This document shows positions 20,551 through 30,244 of a DNA stretch of 64,000 bases, piece by piece (the stretch's first letter is position 1; every line of letters begins with the position of its first letter). The notes under the pieces are model-generated. The model was given only the letters and a program-made list of their open reading frames with translations, ran no database searches and was not told where the DNA came from. Origin of the DNA: Oikopleura dioica. Lineage: Eukaryota; Chordata; Appendicularia; Copelata; Oikopleuridae. Location of the stretch: assembly GCA_907165135.1 (NCBI GenBank), contig OU015567.1, positions 6,825,001-6,889,000 on the forward strand, in the 5' to 3' direction. The position numbers and the translations under genes are program-made.

Positions 20551-23256
20551 ATGGAAGACAAAATCGGACTCACAAAACTTAAAATCACTGATCATCCTTC
20601 TCAACTGTCAAGGGAAAAAGTTGAGTGTTGGCTGAAAGAATTTCTTCCGAAATTGAAGAGGACGACTTCGCGGACGCAGAAATGTCGACTTTTGGAATCG
20701 GTCGAGCGACTTGATTTTGAAAATGATAGATATGCTGGTTCGTGGAAACTCTTAAAATTTGATAAAGAAGGCTGTGGAACGATTTACAACGGAAAAAATA
20801 GAAAACTTGAGGAGTTTGAGCAGACAAATTTTCAAAAACAAATTCTTCAAAATGATCCGTCTTTAATCGAAAACACAATTGGACGATGGGAAATCAAGGA
20901 AGAGTCTGGTGATTGGCAATTAGATGACGATTTGGAGGAGAAGGTGCTTTCGCGAGGGGGAGAAGCGATTGTGCTTGCTGAAAATTTCGACGTGCTTGAG
21001 ACAGCTGTGCGAGTGCAGGTCTTTGATCCGTTCATTTTCACGGAGGAGTTTGAAGAAAATGGATTTACTTGCGAGATACATCTTTCTAAAGGTAAAGACG
21101 GGTTTGAAATATTTTTTTAAGTTTTTTTTTGAGAATTTGAACCAGCAAAACAAAAATCGGAAAACGAAGAATCATCAGAAGCCGAGAATCAAATGCCATA
21201 CCATAAAAACGTTATCCACAACTTTGTGAATGTTGAGCTGTTTCACGGGAGAGACCAGAGCTGGAAAAAAGTATACTTCCCCCCGCCCTTCAAAAATCTG
21301 CAGGGCGCCCTTCATTCTTGAAGGGCGGTGAAGTACGAAATGGCTCTGAAGTATACTTCACGTGCTGAAGTATACTTCAGCTATCGGTTCTTATCGAAAA
21401 CTTTAGCTGCCACTTCATCTGCCACAATCAGCGTGGTTTAAATCATGGCGCCTGAGAGCCAATAAGCGGAAAATTTGAAAAAATTCTGGCGGATGGATTC
21501 TGATGGCCGACAGAACCAAGTTGAAGTAGAGTGAAGGGCGGAAGGGCGGTTGAAGTAGAGGGAAGGGCGGAAGTACACTTCACGCCCTTCAACGCCCTGC
21601 AACGCCCTGAAGTATACTTCATGAAGTATACTTCATTCTGAAGGGCGAGTGAAGTATACTTTTTTACCAACTCTGGGAGAGACGAGAAAAGAAAAGATTG
21701 TTTGGGATGGATTACGATTATGGAGAGAGGAGAGGCAAATTTGAGGACTTTGTTGAAGGAAGAAAAGATTGATTTGGAAAAAAGAAAGAAGATTGCGAAT
21801 GGAATTTTGGATGGATATGAATGTTTGTGGAGTCGTGGAATTCATCATCATGATCTGAAATTAGAAAACGTTTTGCTTGTTGGTGAAACTCCGAAACTGA
21901 TTGACTTCGGGCTCGTTAGGGAAAGAAGCGGACGAAAAGACTACCGAGAAATGGGGTACGCCAGAAGAGGAACAAAATACAAAACTGGTAGAGCTCTTAG
22001 TAAGTTTTTGGAAATTTTCAATTTTTACAAATTTTGAAGCTGCTGGGACGCCGGGATTCACTTCTCAAGCTCAAATCGCGATTGGAGCTGGTTATACTGT
22101 TTTTAATCTTTATTATTTTCTTTTCTGCGATTGGAAGACTGCGCGGACACTTCTTTACCAACCACTCGATCATGGTCAAAGAGAAGAAATAGATAAAATT
22201 GTTGAAGTAAGAGCTTGATTTGTTTGTTTTGTAATTTTTGTTTTTTTAGAAGTGTGGAGCAACCTCAATCAAAAAATTGAATCAAAAGCCTCTCTATATT
22301 TCAACATTTCGGAATTTCTTCTCAGAAGTCACGAAAATAATCTCACTGAAAAACGCGTCTACCGTTTTTTGCCTTGATGACCCAAACTTGACTCAATCCT
22401 GCAAAATGTCGAGTTTAAAACAAAACGCGACAAAGTGCGTCAACCAAAACATGCAGAATTTGACGAAAAACGTCTTCGACCAAAAAACTAGTCAACTTTG
22501 CGTCCCAATTTCGATCACCACTCTCCTCCGACACGCCATCAAAAATGACCTTGCTTTTGAAGACGAATACGGTCATTGCACATTTGAAAAAATTCTGGCA
22601 ACTTTGACGATGATCGTCTTTCCGCGAAGTTTGGCCGGACTCAATTTGAATCCCAACAAAAAAGAAAAAGAAAAGCAAGAAAACGAAATCGAGATTCTTT
22701 TGAACCGACTTTGCAAAGAAACTTATCTCATGAGAAGTGGATGGCAAATCATCAGAGGAGTATATGACGAAAACAAATCTTATGTAAAAGATTTTCCACC
22801 TAAATCAAGCTGTCAAATCAGTTCGGGTTATTCATCTTAAATAACCCCAATCTAAACCCAGTGACTCTGAACGAAAATTTCACCTTCACTCGTCCAGCAA
22901 CAGTCACTGGCGCCTATTTACCCTCTTCCGGCGATCTCCTCTTCCACCAAATGACGCTCGACCGGGTCGAAAACGGCCAGTACGTTCTCCAAAACTCCGA
23001 TTTCAAGGACCACTCTCCTGGTAAAATATTTCTATCAAACTCAAACAAGCCTCGTTCAGTTCTCCGCATTCCACTTAAAAGTCCATACTACGCTTCTCCC
23101 GAATACATCTTCAATCTTGTCAACCAAACTGAGTGCAACGTTTACCAAGACAACGAAATCAAACTCACACTCGTTAACCAGTATTTACAGAACATGGACG
23201 AAAACACCTGGTATCTTCTTCCTACTGCTTACACCACCCAGCTCATCTCAGAATAA
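20551..23256 (+). pseudogene. Kinase-like plus papain-like fusion gene, copy A, interrupted by a hAT-like MITE
   Basis: Exons 20551-21091, 21146-21999, 22040-22206, 22250-22811, 22862-23256. Same architecture as the copy at 27020-29232: N-terminal domain, kinase-like domain (GGEAIVL; VRV where the catalytic Lys would be; HHHDLKLEN; LIDFG; GTPGF in the activation segment), then a papain-like domain (Gln six residues before Cys in QKTSQLC, then His and Asn 16 residues apart in FHQ...LQNS). Exon 2 holds a 420-bp element at 21256-21675 with 8-bp duplicated target. Removing the element and one target copy gives an in-frame 697 codons. With it, translation stops inside the element near residue 220. 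Either a recent pseudogene, or the element is removed as an intron. The poly(A) signal AATAAA overlaps the stop codon. Confidence 0.75.
21256..21675. mobile_element. hAT-like MITE, 420 bp, with 8-bp target site duplication
   Basis: Terminal inverted repeats start CAGAG (left CAGAGCTGGAAAAAAGTATA, right complement CAGAGTTGGTAAAAAAGTAT). Flanked by GGAGAGAC at 21248-21255 and 21676-21683. CAGAG-type ends and 8-bp duplications are hAT hallmarks. The inside is made of repeated GAAGTATACTTC and AAGGGCG blocks. No transposase. Confidence 0.88.
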
Positions 23257-23504
23257 ACACTCTTATCAATCACAAGGGCATTTTAAAATCATGGAAAACG
23301 ATTCTTTTTGACGATCTTCTTTGACTTCAATTCTTTATTTTCAAAAAATAGAGATATATTTAAAAACAGAGTTAAATGGGCAGCCGAACTGAATCATGAG
23401 ACACCTATATTTTAGACAATTTATGGGGCCTCAACAACACTTTCATTTTTATTATTTACTTGTTTATTGAAATCATGGTAAAGTGAAATCAAATCATACA
23501 GTTT

Positions 23505-24283
23505 TTATTGTGGCAGTTTCGCAATTTTAGCTGGAGGAGAGTCTTCGTCGATGATGATTCTCTCCAGCGCCTTTCGATTTTTGGACGATTTCGAAGATGG
23601 TGAGCTCTCGTCCTTGTCCCGTTTCAGCTTTGCTCGGCGATTTTGGAACCATGTGATCACCTGAAAAACAAAATGAATATCAACATTATCTGACTGATTG
23701 ATTACCTGAGTAGAAGTTAGTCCAAGAGTATCAGCGACATTGTCCCTGTCACTTGGAGTAAGATACTTCTGATGCTCGAATCGCTTCTCCAACTCTCTGA
23801 AAACAACTGTTAATTCATGAGTCTTTGTCTATTCCTTACTGTAGTTGGAAATTTGAAAACGCAGTTCTGCTTTTTCTTCGTTTTTTCGACCGATGATTCT
23901 TTCCCAAAATCGCCGAGAACTCATTTCCCGACGATCCAAAAGAGTTGCTATGAGTCAGCTCCAGCAGAGCATTGAGTGGAGTGGCGTTTTGCTCCTCGCT
24001 CAGAATGTCGTCGATTCGGAAGGATCGTTTCTTTGCTTTCTTGGGAGACGATGAGGATTGGAAGGAAAGAGGGGCTTACTTTTTGGCTCTGATTTGCTGG
24101 TGATTCTTGAAGAGGTTTTCTTTGCTGAGCTTGCTGGGCGATTGCTTGTCGTACGACTGGAGGAGTCAAAAGAAGAGGAAATATTCCTATGGAAGTATTT
24201 TTATTTTGCCCGTTTTTGAAAATGAATACCTGTTTTTGCCATAAGCTGGGAAATCGCGAGACTGTTTCCGTATAAAAATCCAT
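23505..24283 (-). CDS. Lbx: Lbx (ladybird) homeobox transcription factor, 216 aa
   Basis: Four exons (24283-24080, 24039-23840, 23796-23706, 23660-23505) give 217 codons. The full homeodomain RKSRTAFSNFQLQELEKRFE...VITWFQNRRAKLKRD matches the ladybird class: the ELEKRF..QKYL, DRD and QVITWFQNRRAKLKRD blocks are typical of LBX. A conserved upstream element SFRIDDIL corresponds to the SIEDIL motif of LBX N-termini. Lbx specifies migrating muscle precursors and dorsal interneurons in vertebrates; its role here is inferred only. The protein is short, with little beyond the homeodomain (acidic tail SSPSSKSSKNRKALE). The AATAAA overlaps the stop codon. The extreme N-terminus (MDFYTETVSRFPSLW) is read without an intron and is less certain. 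It lies convergent with copy A of the fusion gene. Confidence 0.88.
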
Positions 24284-24580
24284 TGTTATTTTGTGTTTGT
24301 TCTCAAAAGAAGGTGTTGCTGGTTGCAGACCTTATCGAATTCTGATTTAGATTTCCGCTGGTCGAGGACACGGCGAGTGCCCGAATGCATATTTGGGCAC
24401 GCGGGGGCGCTACTCATCCGCTGATCCCGCCGTTATCATTTCTTTGCCATGTGCCCGAGAGGTAATAAACAGCATCCTTATTTGGGCGATCAAGGCAGTT
24501 TTCTAGCGCTCTATTTGATAATGCTAGTAAATTAAGGAGGATTTATTGAATCATAATTGCAAAAATTATTGAAATAAGTC
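24284..24580. other. Lbx upstream region, no gene seen
   Basis: Probable promoter side of Lbx. No TATA box is obvious. It runs into a stem-loop MITE. Confidence 0.4.
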
Positions 24581-24809
24581 GCAAGTAGAAGACCTGAATC
24601 AAGGACTAAAAGAGCTCGAATGAAAAGCCGCAAGGCGGCTTTTTTTGTAAACGAAGCTGCATAGCGGCTTCGCCAGAATAAATAATAGTTTATAGTGTAT
24701 TTTTAGCGAAGCTGCTACGCGGCTTCGTTTACAGAAAAGCCGCTATGCAGCTTTTTATTCGAGCTCTTTTGAGTCCTGACTCAGGCTTTCTTCACGTGCT
24801 TCCGAGCTC
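24581..24809. mobile_element. Stem-loop MITE copy (AAGCCGC hairpin family)
   Basis: Hairpin pairs AAGCCGCAAGGCGGCTT and AAGCTGCATAGCGGCTT in inverted order, with partial outer arms (GACCTGAATC / CCTGACTCAGGC). Decayed left end. Confidence 0.75.
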
Positions 24810-25183
24810 ACGATGATACAGTTCTTCATGAAAAAAAAATACAGTCAGAGCAATAAAATGTAATTGTACCAAATAATTATTGATAAAAAGACGACGACGC
24901 GCGAAATAGTTGTAAGATCCAATTAAGTGTGTTAATCGATGCTAATTGCACTTTGCATTGGTAGAGGTTGATGACAGTGCCGTGGCAGCGAGGCCAGTGG
25001 CGTGTAATTTAAAGATTTAGAGCCGTCTCCGTGCAAATCATCCAAAAACCAATCCCCAATTTCAGCCCAGTTAACGCATTAGCGTTTTATGGCTTTGTCC
25101 CTCTTTCAGACAGGTCACGGGAAATGTGTGTTTTTAATGCGTGTTGATCTTTGAAATTTCTTCTTTGGCAAGCGAAGTTCTAA
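24810..25183. other. Spacer between two MITEs, no gene seen
   Basis: No open frame or known motif recognised. Confidence 0.4.
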
Positions 25184-25444
25184 GCTCGGCAACCTGTGTA
25201 AAAAACCTGAGTCAGGTTCTGAAATTCAGAATCTGAATAGCTCAAATGAAAAGCCGCAAAGCGGCTTTTTAAAAACGAAGCCGCAGAGCGGCTTCGCAAT
25301 ACAATCACTCTTATTTACTTTAAATATCGGCGAAGCCGCTTTGCGGCTTCGTTTTTAAAAGCCGCTTCGCGGCTTTTCATTTGAGCTATTCAGATTCTGA
25401 ATTTCAGAACCTGACTCAGGTTTTTTAATACAGATTACCGAGCC
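25184..25444. mobile_element. Stem-loop MITE copy, well preserved
   Basis: Begins GCTCGGCAACCTGTGTAAAA and ends with the inverted ACCGAGCC. Inverted arms of about 55 bp enclose four AAGCCGC/GCGGCTT hairpin units around a 45-bp loop. Best copy for defining the family. Confidence 0.85.
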
Positions 25445-25544
25445 TAAGTCAAGTTGTTTAGTTCTAGATATGTGGCTCTTGTTTTGCTTCCAAAAAATCA
25501 GCCTAGAAAAAAGCTGAGAAAAAAATATTTTTTGCGAAAAACGG

Positions 25545-25849
25545 ATGATTTCTTGTGAGTACATCAACGAGTGGTACGAGTGGCTGGACTCTCATACGAT
25601 CATCGATTGGATTCTTTCCTGGAGTTCTTTAGGTTTGTCCCTCAATTTTCGCCTTCATGGGTTGAATGGGTTTCTTAAGACATAACTCAACTACTAGCGG
25701 AGATTCTCGGACTTCTTTACTGCATCAATTTTTCGCTGCAAGTTTTGAGGCGACGGACGATTTCATTCAACTTGCAGAACAATTCAAAGGGAACCCAGAC
25801 TATTCTATCCATCGTTCCGACAAAACAAACTACGGAAAGAAGAAGCTAA
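25545..25849 (+). CDS. Small membrane protein, 85 aa
   Basis: Two exons, 25545-25632 and 25680-25849, separated by a 47-bp GT-AG intron, the typical size here; 86 codons close in phase. The product starts MISCEYINEWYEWLDSHT, is rich in Trp and acidic residues, and has one hydrophobic segment (ITQLLAEILGLLYCINFSLQ) followed by a basic, polar tail (VLRRRTISFNLQ), suggesting a single-pass or membrane-anchored protein. I do not recognise a family. A second frame of exon 2 is also open, but does not continue exon 1. It sits between two MITEs. Confidence 0.5.
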
Positions 25850-25868
25850 CGATACTGTGACTTGATTG

Positions 25869-26041
25869 GGGCTCGGCAACCTGTGTAGAATACCTAAGTC
25901 AGGGTCTGAAAGGTTTTTTGAAAAGCCGCGAAAATCGTGGCGAAGCCGCTTCGCGGCTTTGTTAAAAAAGCCGCGACGGAGCTTTTCATAAAAGACCTTT
26001 CAGACCCTGACTCAGGTTTTCTACAAAGGTTGCCAAGCCCA
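25869..26041. mobile_element. Stem-loop MITE copy, shortened
   Basis: GGCTCGGCAACCTGTGTAG left end and inverted right end GGTTGCCAAGCC. Internal hairpins are partly deleted. Confidence 0.82.
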
Positions 26042-27019
26042 GGACTCGATCTTTCTCTGTCCATAGAGCTAATAAACGATAAACTAGACTAGGTAGTATC
26101 AGGAGAAGGAATTAAGCTCCACTATTAGCAATTCTTCTCGCAGAAGCTGTGCTTCGATTGATGTATTTATAACAGATCAGTTTGTGAAAATTGAGAAATG
26201 ATTTAGGCGGCAGCAATTGCAAGGAGCGGTTAATTGGGCTCGCGCAAATTATCGAACAGAAACTGTCACCACCGTTGCAAATACTAGCAATTTACTGTTT
26301 TCGCTGGAATTTCACGTTAAAAGCACGTCAGGTGCACAATGTGCAGTAGTGCTGAGAGCGTGGGGATAATTAAGTACTCGAAGGTGTAGGTGCTGACGCA
26401 TGAACCTGCGTTAATTGCGCCTCAAAGTTGAAAAGCAATTAATTGACGCGAGTTTGGCGAAAAGGGCCACCGCTGCGGCCACCTTTCTCACCTCGTGAAT
26501 TTTCGAAAATCACCAAAACCTGCAGCGCGATGACAGACGGCAGTTTTCACAAAAATCAACCTCCAAAAAAGGAGACAAAAGGAGAGTCAAGTTCTCTTCC
26601 TTGATTTCTGAATTGGAGTTTCGAGGTACTTTTGATGATTGAACGATTATAATTTTATCAACCATAGTTCAGAAAGAAGAGCTGGAAACTAATGAAGGGT
26701 AAAATTAGGGAAAGGCTTCGTTATTCGATCTCGTCGTACATTTTTACACACTAATGACTTTTTTATGACCGTAAAATAATTGTCTCAAAATTGGAACTTG
26801 TTGAATGAGTAACTAAAAAGCTTTCCTTTTTTTATTTACTGCTCTTGAAATTCTTGAGGGAGCTGACCCTTCGAAACAATTCGAATAAGTATAATAAAAA
26901 CCGCATCGTAAAATACTGAGTAAGTTGTAAATACTTAGCTGATCGGTCTTTCACAGTATACAACGATATCGCCCTATAGAGAAAAATTTCTGATACTCAG
27001 AAATAAACATCTTCAGAAA
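26042..27019. other. Spacer upstream of fusion gene copy B, no gene seen
   Basis: About 1 kb without a convincing open frame or repeat. Probably holds the promoter of the following gene; a TTCAG acceptor lies a few bases before the ATG at 27020. Confidence 0.4.
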
Positions 27020-29232
27020 ATGCAAGTTTCGACGCATCCAAAAGAACTGACAAGAGAAGCCGTTGAGAATTGGCTTGGAGATTTTAGAAAGCAATTGGAA
27101 AGAACAACGAGCAGAGATGATTTGGAAAGATTGATTTTGTCTGTTGAGAGGGTGGAATTTAAAAATTATCGTTTTGCTGATTGGCATGTTGTTGTTTTTG
27201 ACAATGAAAAAGGAAAAGTTTATGATTTAGACGGTTTCGCAGAAGAATGGACAATAACTGCATTTCAAAAAACGATCCTCGACAAGAATACAAATTTTGT
27301 AAAACCATCAATTCAACGATCAAAATTGAAAGAAGAAACTGGGAAATGGATTCTTGATCAATATCTTCAGCAGAAAGTAATTGCGGCCGGTGGAGAAGCG
27401 ATTGTTTTGGAAGAAAAAATTGGAGAATTGGATGTGGCTGTTCGGGTTCAGGCCTTTGATCCGGCGCTGTTTACGGATAAAGAGGAGGAGTTGGAGTTTG
27501 AAATTCATCTCTCAAAAGGTAGATTTGCTCGTTTTCTATTCTATCTTTCGAACTTTCAGAATACCAAATCGCTGAAGATAGGGAAAATGATCGAGCCAAT
27601 GTTATTCCAATTCATCAAAATGTTATAAAAAATTTCGTCAATGTCGAGATTTTCCCCAGCAATGATGAAAAGAGAGAAGATTGCATAGGATGGATAACAA
27701 TAATGGAGAAATGCGAGTTCGAATTGAGACACAGATTGAAAAATGAAGATTTGAACTTAGAAGAAAGAAAGAAAATCGCGATCGAAGTTTTAGAGGGAAA
27801 CCAGTATTTGTGGGAAATTGGAATTTTACATTATGACCAGAAGCCAGAAAATATTCTTCTTAAAAATGGAGAAGTTAAATTAATCGATTTCGGGATCGTT
27901 GAAGAATTGACTGGACGAATGAGCTACCGAGAGATGGGATATGTGAGGAGAGGGAGCAAGTATTACAATTGTGAATATTTATGTGAGTTTTTCACTGCAG
28001 TTTTTTTTTTATTATCTTTTCCGCAGATGCCGGATCCCCCGCTTTTTCGGAAAGTGTACAACTTTCTGTCGGAGTCGGAGGAAATGCATCACCAACTCAC
28101 ATTTTCATACTTTGCGACTGGAAAACAGCTTGGAGTCTTCTATTCAAGCCGATCGAAGAAAACGAAAGAATAAAAATTAAAGAAGAATTAAAGGTGACAT
28201 TCACGTGATAATGATTTTACTATATTTTTATACCTTCGATCTTTAAGGTGTCAAATGCTGAGTGGCTCTCAAACGATGACCCGTCTTTCGAACAAATCCA
28301 AAAACTGACAAGAATAATTTCTTTAAAAAGCGCGTCTTCTGATTTTTGCCTGGACGATCCAAATTTGACGAAGTCTTTGGCAATGGCCTATCTCAAACCA
28401 AAACTCTCGAAACATATCAATTTTGACTTCAAAAATGTGTCGAAGAATGTTTTAAATCAGAAAGAAAGCGATCTGTGTGTCCCCATTTCAGTCAGTACGC
28501 TGTTGAGATGGGCGATCAAAAATGATTTAATAACTCATCATTTCGATTATTTTGAAATGAGAGCATATTTTTCTCTCGTAAAAATATTCACGATACTGAC
28601 AATGATAATTTATCCGCGCAGTCTGGCTGGATTCAATCTCAATCCAAAGAATGAAGAACAAGAATTTCAAGAAAACGAAATTGATTTGCTTCTCAAAAGA
28701 ATCAAACTCAGAACTTATTTGAATAAAAGCGGATGGGAAATGGTAAAAGGTCTCGATACAGATGAAGCCACAACAGGGGCGTTCGATTTTGAAGAAGGTA
28801 AAAATTCGATTGAAAATATTTTTCTTTTTCAAATTAATATTTTTCATGAAAATTTTAATTTGACAATGATTTTAAGTCTTTCTTCATCCCAAATACATGT
28901 TTACTCGCCCCTTTACTGTCACTGGCGCTTATCTTCATCCGGACGGATTGATAATTTTCCACCAAATGGTGGTCGACCGAGTCGAAAACTCCGAATTCAT
29001 TCTCCAAAACACACTTGTCGAGCATTCCGGCTCTGAAATCAGAATTCCCCTTTCGAGAGAATTTTACGCTTCCTACGAGACGATAGAAGATTGCTACAAT
29101 TGCTTCAATGATTTCGTCTACCATGGGCCTAACAACGAGTCGATTGCAATAGTGAACGAGCATTTCAATATGGAAACAGCCAAATGGTATCTCCTGCCTC
29201 AAGCATATTCCATTACTCTTATTCCAGAATAA
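27020..29232 (+). CDS. Kinase-like plus papain-like fusion protein, copy B (intact), 664 aa
   Basis: Five exons (27020-27518, 27560-27982, 28027-28193, 28248-28797, 28877-29232) give exactly 665 codons. Residues 1-120: unassigned domain. Residues 120-360: kinase-like domain with GGEAIV (124-129), VAVRV with Arg142 where kinases have the ATP-binding Lys, HYDQKPENIL (257-266), DFG (276-278) and an activation segment AGSPAFSES. Residues 364-664: papain-like pattern with Gln434 six residues before Cys440 (as Gln19/Cys25 of papain) and His575 sixteen residues before Asn591 (as His159/Asn175). Both spacings match papain exactly and are kept in copy A. No signal peptide. The kinase part may bind nucleotide weakly or be inactive; the protease-like part looks competent. 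AATAAA overlaps the stop. Domain calls rest on motifs only. Confidence 0.82.
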
Positions 29233-29417
29233 ACATAACAAAGAATTTTGCGGATAAAATCTAAGCATAGAAGGAAATTTTTGATTTGAAAGAAAAGTAA
29301 AATAAGGAGATCCTGTTTTCATCAAAATTGAAGCTTCAACTGGTCTTCTTAACAACAAATGACTTGAACTTCAGGTCTTGAAAAATGATGTGGCTACAGT
29401 AAGTTACATTTGTAACT

Positions 29418-29615
29418 TTAGTGTCTTGTACCATAAGGTTGGTGTTGGGGGACTGGGAAGTGATGGGAATAGCCTGTAGGCGAGACGGTGGTGTGGTGGC
29501 GTCGTTGAATGAGCTTCTTGTCGTTGATCGGCCTCGGGAACGTTGCGGGAACCGAGAACGCCAAAAAGCGACGAATTCTGTCGATCAAGGACAAAACGCC
29601 ACTAATTGCGGACAT
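29418..29615 (-). CDS. Possible small protein, 65 aa
   Basis: A single-exon frame starting at ATG 29615, three bases after a TCTAG that could be a trans-splice acceptor. The product has an amphipathic hydrophobic start (MSAISGVLSLIDRIRRFLAF) and a His/Pro-rich tail (SHHFPVPQHQPYGTRH). The composition looks protein-like, but no family is recognised and the frame could be chance. Confidence 0.35.
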   Translation of the reverse strand: MSAISGVLSLIDRIRRFLAFSVPATFPRPINDKKLIQRRHHTTVSPTGYSHHFPVPQHQPYGTRH

Positions 29616-29618
29616 TGA

Positions 29619-30244
29619 CTAGACCCAATCAGACAACCGCGAAGCCTCAGGGGCGCGCTTAGACCCCGCTAGAACCCGGAAAGGGAGAGAACAGACATTA
29701 GAAAGAAGAGAATATCGAGAAAAGAAGAAACAGAGAGAAAAGAGTCGAAGTCGAAGATGAAGATTTCTATAGCAGCACTGTTTTCGGTGATCAGGAAGGG
29801 GGATCATCTGTTCGATTCTGTAGAAGAATTAAAACTTAGAATAACTTTCTTTACTTTTTTTAAGAAAAAAAAGATTTCTGGGCAATCAATTATTTCGTAA
29901 TAATAATATTGATAATAATTAAATGGACTGAATTCATTTGAAAAATATTTAAAAAAAATTATAAAATAATTTAATAAAATAATTAATTAAAAAAATAATA
30001 AAATAATGAAAAATTTTATTTTATTTTTACAAGTCTTTCTTAGTCAAATTATTAATTTTACCTTTAATTAAACTGTTTAATTTTATTTATTGTCAATATT
30101 TTTTAATCGAATTTGTACAGGGAAGTGTCTCTTATGCCCGAAATTCAAATCGATGGGTTCTAAAGAGGGTGTGCAGTAGAAGAGAAAGTAATAGCAGCGT
30201 GTAGTTCCAAGTGGTTAGAAGTGTTTAGGTTGACCCCTGCCCAG
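29619..30244. other. Spacer, possibly with the first exon of the next protease
   Basis: Contains a plus-strand ATG at 29758 opening a signal-peptide-like frame (MKISIAALFSV) that could be the first exon of the trypsin-CUB gene. The rest (29840-30110) is extremely A/T-rich. Confidence 0.3.
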
